A stretch of DNA of 56,575 nucleotides from contig JALSIX010000099.1 in the NCBI GenBank assembly GCA_026989655.1, positions 1-56,575 of the forward strand, in the 5' to 3' direction. Made by a program: the position numbers and the translations under genes. This document shows, in pieces, positions 8,382 through 17,097 of this stretch. Every line of letters starts with the position of its first letter. Positions within the stretch are counted from its first letter, which is position 1. The notes beneath the pieces are model-generated. The model was not told where the DNA came from. It ran no database searches and was given only the letters and a program-made list of their open reading frames with translations. This DNA is from Caldilineaceae bacterium. GTDB lineage: Bacteria; Chloroflexota; Anaerolineae; Caldilineales; Caldilineaceae.

Positions 8382-9623
8382 ATGATACAGGTACAGGGGC
8401 GTACGGAGCCGAGGGTCAGCATCGTCATTCCCAACTACAACCACGGGGACTACCTGTCCCAGGCCATCGAGAGCGCGCTGGCCCAGACCTATCCCCAGGT
8501 GGAGGTCATCGTGGTGGACGACGGCTCCACAGACCACAGCGCCCAGGTGTTGGCCCGGTACGCGGATCGGGTCCGGTGTATCCACCAGGAGAACGCAGGG
8601 CTCTCCGCGGCCCGCAACACCGGTCTGGACCTGGCCCGGGGCGACTATGTGGCCCTGTTGGATGCCGACGACATGTTGGAGCCAGACTACCTGCAGACTC
8701 TCGTACCCATCCTCGAGAAGGACCCGGGGCTCGGCGGTGTCTACTGCGGCTACCGTTTCGTGGACCAGCACGGCCGCCCTCTTCCCGAGGTCCAGAGCCG
8801 GGTGGTGCCCTCCACGGCATTCTACGACGCGCTGCTGGGCGGGAACTTCCTGGTCCCCGAGAGCATGTTGCTCCGCCGGCGCTGCTACCAGGAGGCAGGT
8901 CCCTTCGACACGGCGCTGACCGCGTGCGAGGACTGGGACATGTGGCTGCGTGTGGCTCGACGGGAACAGGTGGTCGGCACCTCTCGGGTCCTGAGCCGAC
9001 ACCGGGTGCTGTCCGGGAGCATGTCCAGCGATCCAGCTCGGATGATCCGGAACCGGCTGCAGGTGCTGGCCAAACACCTGGGTCCTCCTCCCACGGAGGT
9101 GACTGCCCAGAACCGGGCGATCCGCCGGGCGTACGGGAAGGCCTATCTCTCTGCGGCTGTCGAACACCTCCAGGGCGGGGATCGCTCCGGGGCCGTGGCC
9201 TATCTGGCCCAGATGGCCCGGCTCTACCCAGAGGGGTTCGAGGAGGTGGGGACCTTCTACGAGCTGGGCTGTGGCGACCAGCCCAAGGGCTATCGGGGCC
9301 ATTTCCCCACCCTTCCCTTTCGGCGCAATCGGGCTATCGCGCGGGAGATGCTCCAGGCCCTGTGGGCGGAGCCCGGGCTCCGCGCCCGACGGGGGGCGGT
9401 CCAGGCGGCCAGCCATCTGGCCTTGGCCATGCTGGCCTACGGGGTCCAGGAGCAGGCCGAGGCCCGGGGCCACCTCCTCCAGGCCGTGCGGAGTCGGCCG
9501 GATCTCTTGGGCCGAGGCATGTGGTGGCGTCTCTTCCTCCGCTGCCTGCTGAGTCCGGAGTTGCGGGATCGATGGCGTTCCCGCCACCATCGCGCAGGGC
9601 GAGGCCAGCATGCTCTTCCATAG
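8382..9623 (+). CDS. GT2-family glycosyltransferase with helical C-terminal extension
   Basis: The 413-residue protein begins with a GT2 domain (SIVIPNYNHGDYLSQAIESA). It has the [12 protein letters not shown] nucleotide motif and the metal-binding DADD near residues 93-96. The GT domain ends near residue 235. The remaining 170 residues or so are predicted helical and resemble the TPR-like tails found on some polysaccharide GT2 enzymes. The stop codon overlaps the start of an MBOAT remnant (9610-9699) by 14 bp, suggesting that an intact acyltransferase gene once followed directly in the operon. Confidence 0.87.
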   Translation: MIQVQGRTEPRVSIVIPNYNHGDYLSQAIESALAQTYPQVEVIVVDDGSTDHSAQVLARYADRVRCIHQENAGLSAARNTGLDLARGDYVALLDADDMLEPDYLQTLVPILEKDPGLGGVYCGYRFVDQHGRPLPEVQSRVVPSTAFYDALLGGNFLVPESMLLRRRCYQEAGPFDTALTACEDWDMWLRVARREQVVGTSRVLSRHRVLSGSMSSDPARMIRNRLQVLAKHLGPPPTEVTAQNRAIRRAYGKAYLSAAVEHLQGGDRSGAVAYLAQMARLYPEGFEEVGTFYELGCGDQPKGYRGHFPTLPFRRNRAIAREMLQALWAEPGLRARRGAVQAASHLALAMLAYGVQEQAEARGHLLQAVRSRPDLLGRGMWWRLFLRCLLSPELRDRWRSRHHRAGRGQHALP

Positions 9624-9699
9624 TCCGGAGTACTTCGTCTTCCTGGCGGGCATCCTGGCCCCGGATCTCCTTCTCCGATCCACGGGACGGACAGGGTAG
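9610..9699 (+). pseudogene. Truncated N-terminus of an MBOAT (AlgI-like) O-acyltransferase
   Basis: A start codon at 9610, overlapping the end of the GT2 gene, opens a 29-residue frame beginning MLFHSPEYFVFLAGIL. This closely follows the conserved start of membrane-bound O-acyltransferases (typically MLFNSPEF followed by a hydrophobic helix). After residue 17 the resemblance stops and the frame ends at TAG 9697-9699. The intact family has about 450-500 residues, so more than 90% is missing. The remnant marks a deletion or recombination scar in the glycan locus. It could also encode a tiny membrane peptide, but that seems unlikely. Confidence 0.62.
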
Positions 9700-9710
9700 G
9701 AGCGAGCTCC

Positions 9711-11000
9711 ATGCGTGTCCTGGTCATCTCCGCCTTTTACCCACCATACGCCATTGGCGGATGCGAGCACAAAGCGCAGGAGATCGACAAGCAACTCCGG
9801 GCCCGAGGACACGCCGTCCATGTGCTGACCAGCACATATGGCGTCCATGCGCCAGGGCAAGAACCCGGGATCCATCGTCTTCTCTCCCTCGAGAGCAACC
9901 TGTACCACTACCGTCCTTCATCTGTCATCACATACTCGCGACGATTGCGCCGTAATCTCCAGGTCACTCGAGACATCATCCAGGCCGTTCGACCCGAGGT
10001 CGTCTTGGTCCACGTGATGTGGAACTTGACTTGGGGAATCCCCTGGACCGCGGAGCAGATGTGTCCGGGGCGGGTCGTCTACTATGTGGCCGACCACTGG
10101 CCATACGTGCCCGACGTCCATGTGCGCTACTGGCAGCTTCCCGCCAATCGCAGCCTGCCCCGTCGCCTGAAACAGTGGCTTGCACCCCTCGCGTTGGCCT
10201 GGATCCAGAGGCAGAATCGGCGCTTCCAGCTCCGGTTCGACCACGTGCTCTGCGTGAGCCGGGCCATTCGAGATGCCCTGTTGGAACACACCGAGATCCC
10301 CCCGGAGCGTATGCAGGTGGTCTACAACGGGATCGACACGAAGCGCTTCCGTCCACAGAGCCCGGAGACCACGGAGAGTCGGACCGGTCTGGCCCTCCTC
10401 TACGCGGGCAGCCTGGTGCCCCATAAGGGGGTACACACCGCGATCCAGGCCATGGAGGAGCTCCACCGCACCGGCTCCCTGGAGGGCGTCCAGCTCACGG
10501 TGGCGGGCTCGGGACATCCCGACTACGAGGCCCGGCTCCGGGACCACGTGGCCCGGGCCGGGCTGGACGAGCACGTCCGTTTCATAGGGCATGTCGCCCG
10601 GGACCAGATGCCCGAGCTGTTGCCCCGGTTCGACGTCCTGCTCTTCCCCTCCATCTGGGAGGAGCCCCTGGCCCGGATCGTCCAGGAGGCCATGGCCTGC
10701 GGCCTGGTGGTGGTGGGCACACCCACCGGCGGCACCCCGGAGATCCTGGAGGACGGCGAGACCGGCCTGGTCTTCCCACCGGAGGACCCTCGCGCACTGG
10801 CCGACCGGATCCGCTACCTGAAGGAAAATCCCCAGGCCATGGCGAAGATCCGGCAAAATGCACGGGTACGGGTGGTGGAACAGTTCGATATGGTTCGAAT
10901 GGTCGACGAGATCGAGGCCTACCTGAGCGCGGTGGCCCGGGGAGAACCGGCCCTCCCCGAGACACGGCCTCGCATGGCCGGGGAACGGGTGCCCGGATGA
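9711..11000 (+). CDS. GT4-family glycosyltransferase
   Basis: The 429-residue GT-B protein starts MRVLVISAFYPPYAIGGCEH, with the usual glycine-rich loop for GT4 acceptor domains. The donor domain starts near residue 230 (YAGSLVPHKGVHTAIQAM). The E-x7-E region is EEPLARIVQEAMACGLVVVG near residue 316. It resembles the next gene along its whole length, including the unusual VMWN / MWN segment near residue 105, so the two look like tandem paralogues. The first 400 bp are clearly poorer in GC than the rest of the gene and its neighbours (a sampled 60-bp block is about 52% GC), which hints at a mosaic origin next to the MBOAT scar. The end overlaps the next start by 4 bp. Confidence 0.88.
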   Translation: MRVLVISAFYPPYAIGGCEHKAQEIDKQLRARGHAVHVLTSTYGVHAPGQEPGIHRLLSLESNLYHYRPSSVITYSRRLRRNLQVTRDIIQAVRPEVVLVHVMWNLTWGIPWTAEQMCPGRVVYYVADHWPYVPDVHVRYWQLPANRSLPRRLKQWLAPLALAWIQRQNRRFQLRFDHVLCVSRAIRDALLEHTEIPPERMQVVYNGIDTKRFRPQSPETTESRTGLALLYAGSLVPHKGVHTAIQAMEELHRTGSLEGVQLTVAGSGHPDYEARLRDHVARAGLDEHVRFIGHVARDQMPELLPRFDVLLFPSIWEEPLARIVQEAMACGLVVVGTPTGGTPEILEDGETGLVFPPEDPRALADRIRYLKENPQAMAKIRQNARVRVVEQFDMVRMVDEIEAYLSAVARGEPALPETRPRMAGERVPG

Positions 11001-12274
11001 GCCCCGCACGCCTGCTCTTCGTCAGCAACTACTACCCGCCCCATGCCCTGGGCGGCTACGAGATGTGGTGCCACGAGGTGGCCACCGGGCTCCGGGCTCG
11101 GGGACATGAGGTCAGCGTGCTCACCTCCCGGCTGCCCGGCCGAAGGCCCTCGGCCCCCGAGGAGGGCCCGGTGTACCGCACCCTCTACCTGGAGCTGGAG
11201 GGAGGCCTGTTGCACACCGTCGGCCGCCTGTCCTGGACCCGGGACCGGCGGGAGCGGCAGAACCTGGCCCAGGTCGAACGCCTGCTCCAGGAGATCCAGC
11301 CCGACCGGGTGATCCTATGGGGCATGTGGAACGTTCCCCGTTCGGTTCCTGCGCTGCTGGAGCGAGCCATGCCCGGAAGGGTTCTCTACTATCTCTGCGA
11401 CTACTGGCCTACCCTGCCCAGTGCCTACCTGCAGCGGTGGCAGGAGCCGGCCCGCCATCCCGCGCTGAAGGTGGCGAAACGCTGCCTGGCTCGAGGGTTC
11501 GCGGCCCGAGCTGCCCGCCCCCTCCCCACCCTGGCCCTGGAGCGCCCCGTCTGTGTGAGTCATGCCCTGCAACGAGAGCTGATGGCCCGGGGCGCGCAGG
11601 TGGCACACGGGACGGTCCTGTACGGAGGCATCGATGTGACCCCCTACGCCCGGCAGAGGCCGGAACCCCGGGCGCCCCACGCCCCTCTTCGTCTGGTCTT
11701 CCTGGGGCGTTTGGTGCCGGACAAGGGCCTGCACACGCTGTTGGAGGCGCTGGCCCACCTGCCCGCCCCGGTGCAGAGGACCCTGTCCCTGGACATCTTC
11801 GGCCGGGGCGATCCCGGCTACGAAGCCCGGCTCCGGGCCCAGGCCCAGCAGAGCCCGATGGCCCCCCAGATCCGCTTCCACGGACAGATCCCGCACGAGC
11901 GGGTCCCCCGGGCATTGGCAGGCCGCCATGTGCTGGTCTTCCCCTCGGAATGGCCGGAACCCTTTGCCCGGACGGTCCTCGAGGCCATGGCCGCGGGCCT
12001 GGCCGTGGTGGGCTCCACCGCCGGCGGCACCCCCGAAATCCTGGTCGAGAAGGAGACGGGGCTCCTCTTTCCGCCCGGCGACGCCCAGGCCCTGGCCTCC
12101 CAGCTGCTTCGGCTGGCCCAGGACGAGCCCCTGCGCCGGCAGATCGCGGCCCAGGGCCAACGCCGCGTCCTCCAACACTTCACCCTGGCCCGGATGGTGG
12201 AGGACTTCGAGGCCCTGTGCACCCAGGAGCTTCCCATCCCCTCCAGTCCCGTAGGAGGTTCTGACCTTGGCTGA
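10997..12274 (+). CDS. GT4-family glycosyltransferase, paralogue of the preceding gene
   Basis: The 425-residue GT-B protein starts MSPARLLFVSNYYPPHALGG. The donor domain (FLGRLVPDKGLHTLLEAL) begins near residue 235, with EPFARTVLEAMAAGLAVVG near residue 317. Shared features with the upstream gene include MWN near residue 112, a conserved YYLCDYWP / YYVADHWP block and a CVS segment before the linker. The two probably add related sugars or act in sequence. The ATGA overlap with the upstream gene and an 8-bp overlap with the downstream epimerase show tight translational coupling. Confidence 0.88.
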   Translation: MSPARLLFVSNYYPPHALGGYEMWCHEVATGLRARGHEVSVLTSRLPGRRPSAPEEGPVYRTLYLELEGGLLHTVGRLSWTRDRRERQNLAQVERLLQEIQPDRVILWGMWNVPRSVPALLERAMPGRVLYYLCDYWPTLPSAYLQRWQEPARHPALKVAKRCLARGFAARAARPLPTLALERPVCVSHALQRELMARGAQVAHGTVLYGGIDVTPYARQRPEPRAPHAPLRLVFLGRLVPDKGLHTLLEALAHLPAPVQRTLSLDIFGRGDPGYEARLRAQAQQSPMAPQIRFHGQIPHERVPRALAGRHVLVFPSEWPEPFARTVLEAMAAGLAVVGSTAGGTPEILVEKETGLLFPPGDAQALASQLLRLAQDEPLRRQIAAQGQRRVLQHFTLARMVEDFEALCTQELPIPSSPVGGSDLG

Positions 12275-13301
12275 GGAGATTCTCATCACCGGCGGCGCAG
12301 GTTTCATCGGCGTCAACCTGGCCCATCGACTGCTCGGACAGGGCCACCGGGTCCGGATCCTGGACAACCTCTCCCGCTCGGGATGTGAGCAGAACCTGGC
12401 ATGGCTCCGGACGCTCCATGGCCCGGACAGCTTCACCCTGTTCGTCGAGGACCTGGCCGACCCCGACGCGGTGTGTCGGGCCGCGGAGGGCGTCACCCGG
12501 ATCTACCACCTGGGCGGCCAGGTCGCGGTGACCACCTCGGTGGCCCACCCCCGGGAGGACTTCCGCGCGAATGCCCTGGGGACCCTCAACGTGTTGGAAG
12601 CCGCTCGGCTGGTGGCCGACGACCCCATCGTCCTCTATGCCAGCACCAACAAGGTGTACGGCAGCATGAAGGATGTGCGGGTGGTGGAGGAGGCCACCCG
12701 ATATCGGTACCTGGACTTCCCCCAGGGCATCCCGGAGAGCCAGCCCCTGGACTTCCACTCGCCCTACGGCTGCTCCAAGGGGGCCGGCGACCAGTACACC
12801 CGGGACTATGCCCGGATCTACGGCCTGCGCAGCGTGGTGGTCCGGCAGAGCTGCATCTACGGCTATCGCCAGTTCGGCATCGAGGACCAGGGCTGGGTGG
12901 CCTGGTTCATCATCGCGGCCCTGAAGGAGCGCCCTATCGCCATCTACGGCAACGGGAAACAGGTCCGGGACATCCTGTTCATCGACGACCTGTTGGATGT
13001 CTACGAGGCCATTGTGGAGCGCATCCAGGTGGCCGCGGGCCAGATCTACAACATCGGCGGAGGCCCCCAGAACACCATCAGCATCTGGGCGGAGTTCGGC
13101 CCCATGCTGGAATCTCTCCTGGGGCGCCCCATTCCGGTCAGCTACGAGCCCTGGCGGCCAGGGGACCAGCCCATCTACGTGAGCGACATCCGCAAGGCCC
13201 AACGGGACCTGGGATGGTCGCCCCAGGTGGACGTGGAGACGGGGATCCGGCGCCTGTTCGAGTGGATCCAGGCCCACCGCTCCCTCTTCTGCCATCTGTG
13301 A
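12267..13301 (+). CDS. NAD-dependent sugar epimerase, CDP-paratose 2-epimerase (RfbE) like
   Basis: The 344-residue extended short-chain dehydrogenase has the NAD-binding GGAGFIG near its N-terminus and the catalytic YGCSK (Y-x3-K). The block RQSCIYGYRQFGIEDQGWVA is typical of the CDP-tyvelose/paratose 2-epimerase branch. It would interconvert C2 epimers of a nucleotide-linked dideoxyhexose. No other CDP-dideoxyhexose genes (rfbF, rfbG, rfbH) are in the window, so the true substrate may differ. The start is TTG at 12267. An AGGAGG at 12253-12258, 8 bp upstream, supports that unusual start, and no better ATG lies nearby. Confidence 0.85.
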   Translation: MAEEILITGGAGFIGVNLAHRLLGQGHRVRILDNLSRSGCEQNLAWLRTLHGPDSFTLFVEDLADPDAVCRAAEGVTRIYHLGGQVAVTTSVAHPREDFRANALGTLNVLEAARLVADDPIVLYASTNKVYGSMKDVRVVEEATRYRYLDFPQGIPESQPLDFHSPYGCSKGAGDQYTRDYARIYGLRSVVVRQSCIYGYRQFGIEDQGWVAWFIIAALKERPIAIYGNGKQVRDILFIDDLLDVYEAIVERIQVAAGQIYNIGGGPQNTISIWAEFGPMLESLLGRPIPVSYEPWRPGDQPIYVSDIRKAQRDLGWSPQVDVETGIRRLFEWIQAHRSLFCHL

Positions 13302-13309
13302 CCGTGCCC

Positions 13310-14638
13310 ATGGCCAAGGTGCTCCTGCTCGGGTACAGCCCGCCTCCCCTGGCCGGCGACACCCAGATCGAGGCGGCCCATTACCGGACCTGGCAGTTCC
13401 TGGCCCCCCTTCTGGATGCCGGACACCAGGTCTGCCTGGCCGCGGACGGCCCGTCGGATCCCTCGGCCGTGCCGCCGGGCTGGCGTCCCCGACTGCAGAT
13501 GGCCTCGGTACCCTACGGGCGACGGGGCTGGATCAAGGCCCTCCAACGGGCCCACGACGCGTTCGGCCCCGACTGCGTGGTCGCGGTGAACTTCAGCCAT
13601 TGCCTGTACGCGACCCGACTGCGAACCCCCTGCCCGATGTGGATGGACATCTACGGGGACATGCTGACCATCATGCAGGCAGCCTTCTATCGAGCCGGGT
13701 CGGACCGAGGGCTGCAGACCTCCCTGGCCTTCATGCGGCAGGTGTTGCGCCGGGGCGATCTCTTCTCGGTGTGCGGCACGCCCCAGAGACACGCCACGGT
13801 GGGCGAGCTGGCCATGGTCGGCCGGCTGAACCGACACACCTTCGGCTACGAGTTCGTCCGGGTGGTCCTCCCCGGAGCACCGCCATGCGACCAGACCCCA
13901 GCCCCCCCTGCCCGTCCGCGGAGCTTTCTGCGGACCTGGGGAGTGGAGGACGGGGATTTCGTGGTCCTCTGGTGTGGGGGGTACAACACCTGGACCGATG
14001 TGGATACCCTCTTCGCGGGCCTGGAAGAGGCCATGGCCCGACACCCTTCCATCCGCTATGTCTCGGTGGGGGCCAACACCTATCAAGGACCGGACAACGT
14101 GTACCAGCGCTTCCTGGCCATGGTGGAACGGTCTCCCTTCCGGGAGCGTTTCCACATGCTTGGATGGCGCCCCTGGACCGAGATCGCCCGGTTCTATCGG
14201 GAGAGTGACGTGGGCCTGAACATCGATGCCCTCCACTACGAGACCCTCTACGGCACCCGAACCCGACTGGTGGAGATGATCGGTGCCGGGCTCCCCGTGG
14301 TCACCACGTTGGGCCCGGAGCTCAGCTACCTGCTGGAGGCCGCGGAGGCCGCACGGACCTTCGCCATCGGCGACGCGACCGCCTTGGCCCGCCATCTGGT
14401 GGAGCTGGCCACAGAGCCGGGGCTCCGGGATCGGTTGGCGGCCAATGCCCTGCGGTATGCGCGGGAAGAGCTCTCCTTCGAGCGGACCACCCGGGAGCTC
14501 CGGAAATGGGTGGCCGCCCCGAGTCCTGCCCCCGACCGCCGGGCTCTCACAGGGCCGGAGCGGATCCGCGCGCTCTCCCATTGGGCCCGGGCGTACGTGC
14601 GCCAGGGCCTGTGGCGTGTAGCCGGGCTGGATCGATGA
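13310..14638 (+). CDS. Divergent GT4-like glycosyltransferase
   Basis: The 442-residue protein starts MAKVLLLGYSPPPLAGDTQI. It has a GT-B layout, with the donor domain beginning near residue 215 (WCGGYNTWTDVDTLFAGL) and the segment GTRTRLVEMIGAGLPVVTTLG near residues 315-335. The N-terminal half is atypical (long acceptor loop, MDIYGDMLTIMQAAF) and less like the other GT4 enzymes here. It starts 8 bp after the epimerase stop. An in-frame GTG at 13304 would add two residues. Substrate is unknown. Confidence 0.82.
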   Translation: MAKVLLLGYSPPPLAGDTQIEAAHYRTWQFLAPLLDAGHQVCLAADGPSDPSAVPPGWRPRLQMASVPYGRRGWIKALQRAHDAFGPDCVVAVNFSHCLYATRLRTPCPMWMDIYGDMLTIMQAAFYRAGSDRGLQTSLAFMRQVLRRGDLFSVCGTPQRHATVGELAMVGRLNRHTFGYEFVRVVLPGAPPCDQTPAPPARPRSFLRTWGVEDGDFVVLWCGGYNTWTDVDTLFAGLEEAMARHPSIRYVSVGANTYQGPDNVYQRFLAMVERSPFRERFHMLGWRPWTEIARFYRESDVGLNIDALHYETLYGTRTRLVEMIGAGLPVVTTLGPELSYLLEAAEAARTFAIGDATALARHLVELATEPGLRDRLAANALRYAREELSFERTTRELRKWVAAPSPAPDRRALTGPERIRALSHWARAYVRQGLWRVAGLDR

Positions 14639-14677
14639 GGGGTCGTTAGTGGTTCCGACAGAAAGGAGCAGAGCCCT

Positions 14678-16108
14678 GTGGCCCTGGGCACACACAAGGT
14701 ACACCCCCTGCCGGTGAAGGCCCGGATCTACCGTTGGGTGCACCGATATCGGCTGTTGTGGATCCGCGCGGGGATCGTCGCGTTCGTCCTCCTGGCCAGC
14801 ACCACCGCAGTCTCCCAGCGGCCCAAGCTGGTCCTGGCCGGCCTCATCGCGCTGGGCGGGGCGGGCCTGATCTGGCGCGTCCCCACCCTGGGCATCGTGT
14901 TGCTGATCCCGGCCAGCCAGGTGGTTCCTTTCGAGCTCGGCACAGGCACCCAGACCACCCTCCACGCGGGCATCCTGTTGCTGGTGGGGCTGGTGGGCCT
15001 GTGGGCTCTCCGCATGTTGGTCTACGAACGGCGGATCGCGGTGGTGGCCTCCCCCGCGGTGACCCCGATCCTGCTCTTCTCCCTGGTGGTGGTGCTGGCC
15101 TTCCTGGCCGGCCAGCTTCCCTGGTATCCCCTGACCTCCGGCGCGCCCCTGATGCCCCAGATCGGCGGCACGGCTGTCTTCCTGCTCTCCTTCGCGGCCT
15201 TCCTGCTCACGGCCCAGTGGATCACCCGGATCCACCACCTCCAGTGGACCGTGGGGCTCTTCCTGGCGTTGGGCGGGCTGTACATCCTGGGGCGCTTCAT
15301 CCCCCCCCTGGGCCGGCTCAACGACTCCCTTTTCCAGCCTCGCTTCTCCGGGAGCATGTTCTGGGTGTGGCTGGTGGCCATGGCCGGGGGCCATGCCCTC
15401 TACAACCGGGCCCTTCCCATGCCTGTCCGGGCTCTGTTGGCCGGCCTGACCCTGGCCACCCTGGGCGTGGCCTACTTCCAGCAGGGGTACTGGAAGTCCG
15501 GGTGGGTGCCCCCCCTGGCCACCCTGGCCATCCTGATCGGCATCTACTCCTGGCGCTTCCTGATCTTCCTGGTGCCCTTCCTGGTCTCCCCGGTCCGGGA
15601 TCTGATCGACAGCCTCATCGCCTCGGACTACTACAGCTTCAGCACCCGGGTGGACGCCTGGATCATTCTGTTGAAGATCGTGCGGGTGAACCCGATCCTG
15701 GGACTGGGACCGGCCAACTACTACTACTACACGCCCCTCTACCCCATCCGGGGCTACTACGTCTCCTTCAACTCCCACAGCCAGTACGTGGACCTCCTGC
15801 TCCAGACCGGCATCCTGGGGCTGCTCTGCTTCCTCTGGTTCGCGGTGGCAGTGGGCAAGCTGGCCTTCCGCACGATGCGCCGGGCCCAGGAGGGCTTCGC
15901 CCAAGGCTATGCCCATGCCGTGCTCGCGGGCCTGGGGGGCACCCTGGTGGCCGGTTTTCTGGGGGACTGGGTCATCCCCTTCGTGTACAACGTCACCCTG
16001 GCAGGCACCCGGGCCAGCTTCCTGCCCTGGATCTTCTTCGGCGGCCTGGTGGCCCTGACCGTGATGGAGCGAAACGGCCGCGCGCCCCAGGACAGCGAGG
16101 TCCTATGA
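14678..16108 (+). CDS. O-antigen ligase/polymerase family membrane protein (Wzy_C type)
   Basis: The 476-residue protein has about eleven hydrophobic helices from residue 28 onward. A large extracytoplasmic loop near residues 340-370 is rich in Tyr and contains the family signature NSHSQYVDLLLQTGILGLL. It probably polymerises or ligates lipid-linked repeat units outside the membrane. It lacks the TPR tail of the family member at 980-2617, so the two are likely not redundant. The start is GTG 14678, with AAAGGAG at 14662-14668 nine bases upstream. The next gene overlaps the stop by 4 bp (ATGA). Confidence 0.86.
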   Translation: MALGTHKVHPLPVKARIYRWVHRYRLLWIRAGIVAFVLLASTTAVSQRPKLVLAGLIALGGAGLIWRVPTLGIVLLIPASQVVPFELGTGTQTTLHAGILLLVGLVGLWALRMLVYERRIAVVASPAVTPILLFSLVVVLAFLAGQLPWYPLTSGAPLMPQIGGTAVFLLSFAAFLLTAQWITRIHHLQWTVGLFLALGGLYILGRFIPPLGRLNDSLFQPRFSGSMFWVWLVAMAGGHALYNRALPMPVRALLAGLTLATLGVAYFQQGYWKSGWVPPLATLAILIGIYSWRFLIFLVPFLVSPVRDLIDSLIASDYYSFSTRVDAWIILLKIVRVNPILGLGPANYYYYTPLYPIRGYYVSFNSHSQYVDLLLQTGILGLLCFLWFAVAVGKLAFRTMRRAQEGFAQGYAHAVLAGLGGTLVAGFLGDWVIPFVYNVTLAGTRASFLPWIFFGGLVALTVMERNGRAPQDSEVL

Positions 16109-17094
16109 ACGGCGCCACCGCCCCCTCGTCGCGGCAGATACCCCACCGTCCATCACCGCCGGAGACCCCGGTGGATCTCTCCATCGTGATCGTGAGCTGG
16201 AATACCGCCGCGTTGCTGGAACGGTGTCTGGCCTCCCTGGCCCAGGAGTTCCAGCGGCTTCCCCACCTGAGCGCCCAGGTCATCGTGGTGGACAACGGCT
16301 CGTCGGATGGGACCCCGGAGCGGATCCGGGCCCGGTATCCCTGGGTGGAGATGCGGGTGAACGCGACCAACATGGGCTTCGCGGCCGCGAACAACCGGGG
16401 GCTCCGGGACAGCCAAGGGCGGTACATCCTGCTGCTGAACCCAGACACCGAGGTCCTCCCTGGGGCCCTGGCCACGCTGATGGCCTACATGGACGACCAT
16501 CCAGAGGCGGGGCTCGTGGGGCCCCGGCTGCTGAACCCGGACGGCACCCTCCAGGTGTCGTGCTATCCAAGCCCCACCCTCTCCCGGGAGCTGTGGCGCC
16601 TGCTCCATCTGGACCGTTGGCGCCCCTACGGCACCTACCGCATGGAGGCCTGGTCCCCAGAGGTCCCTCGACCGGTAGAGGTCATCAAGGGCGCGTGCAT
16701 GTTGGTGCGCCGGGACGTGTTGGAGCAGGTGGGGCCTCTCGACGAGGACTACTTCATGTACACGGAGGAGGTGGACTGGTGCTACCGGATCCGTCGAGCA
16801 GGATGGACCGTGGTATGGGAGCCCCGAGCTCGGGTCCTCCACTATGGCGGACAGAGCACCCAACAGATCCCCGAGGAGATGTTCCTCCACCTCTACCGGA
16901 GCAAGGTCCAGTACTTCCGCAAGCACCATGGACGGTGGGGCTGCCGAGCGTACAAGGCCGTTCTGCTCCTGGCCTCTGGGCTGCGGATCGTCGGACTCCC
17001 CCTGGCCCGGCTGGGGGGCGTTGCCCCGGGCCCCGAATCCCGACGCCTGGCCCGGAACTACCTGGCGCTCGTCCGGACGTTGCCGGCTCTCTAG
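16105..17094 (+). CDS. GT2-family glycosyltransferase, rhamnosyltransferase-like
   Basis: The 329-residue protein has a GT2 domain starting near residue 28 (SIVIVSWNTAALLERCLASL). It has VVDNGSSDGTPE, and LLNPDTEVLPGAL replaces the classic DxD with NPD, as is usual in the WcaA/RfbN-like rhamnosyltransferase group. A conserved YFMYTEEVDWCYRI block near residue 217 is typical of that group. It would add a sugar such as rhamnose, with inversion, to the lipid-linked glycan. The start overlaps the Wzy-type gene by 4 bp, and the next gene follows after 3 bp. Confidence 0.88.
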   Translation: MNGATAPSSRQIPHRPSPPETPVDLSIVIVSWNTAALLERCLASLAQEFQRLPHLSAQVIVVDNGSSDGTPERIRARYPWVEMRVNATNMGFAAANNRGLRDSQGRYILLLNPDTEVLPGALATLMAYMDDHPEAGLVGPRLLNPDGTLQVSCYPSPTLSRELWRLLHLDRWRPYGTYRMEAWSPEVPRPVEVIKGACMLVRRDVLEQVGPLDEDYFMYTEEVDWCYRIRRAGWTVVWEPRARVLHYGGQSTQQIPEEMFLHLYRSKVQYFRKHHGRWGCRAYKAVLLLASGLRIVGLPLARLGGVAPGPESRRLARNYLALVRTLPAL

Positions 17095-17097
17095 CCC

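Noticed and set aside
6897-9908. Minus-strand frame of about 1000 codons opposite two glycosyltransferases
   Set aside because: It is antisense to genes with intact GT4 and GT2 motifs and shows no domain; it is a codon-bias shadow.
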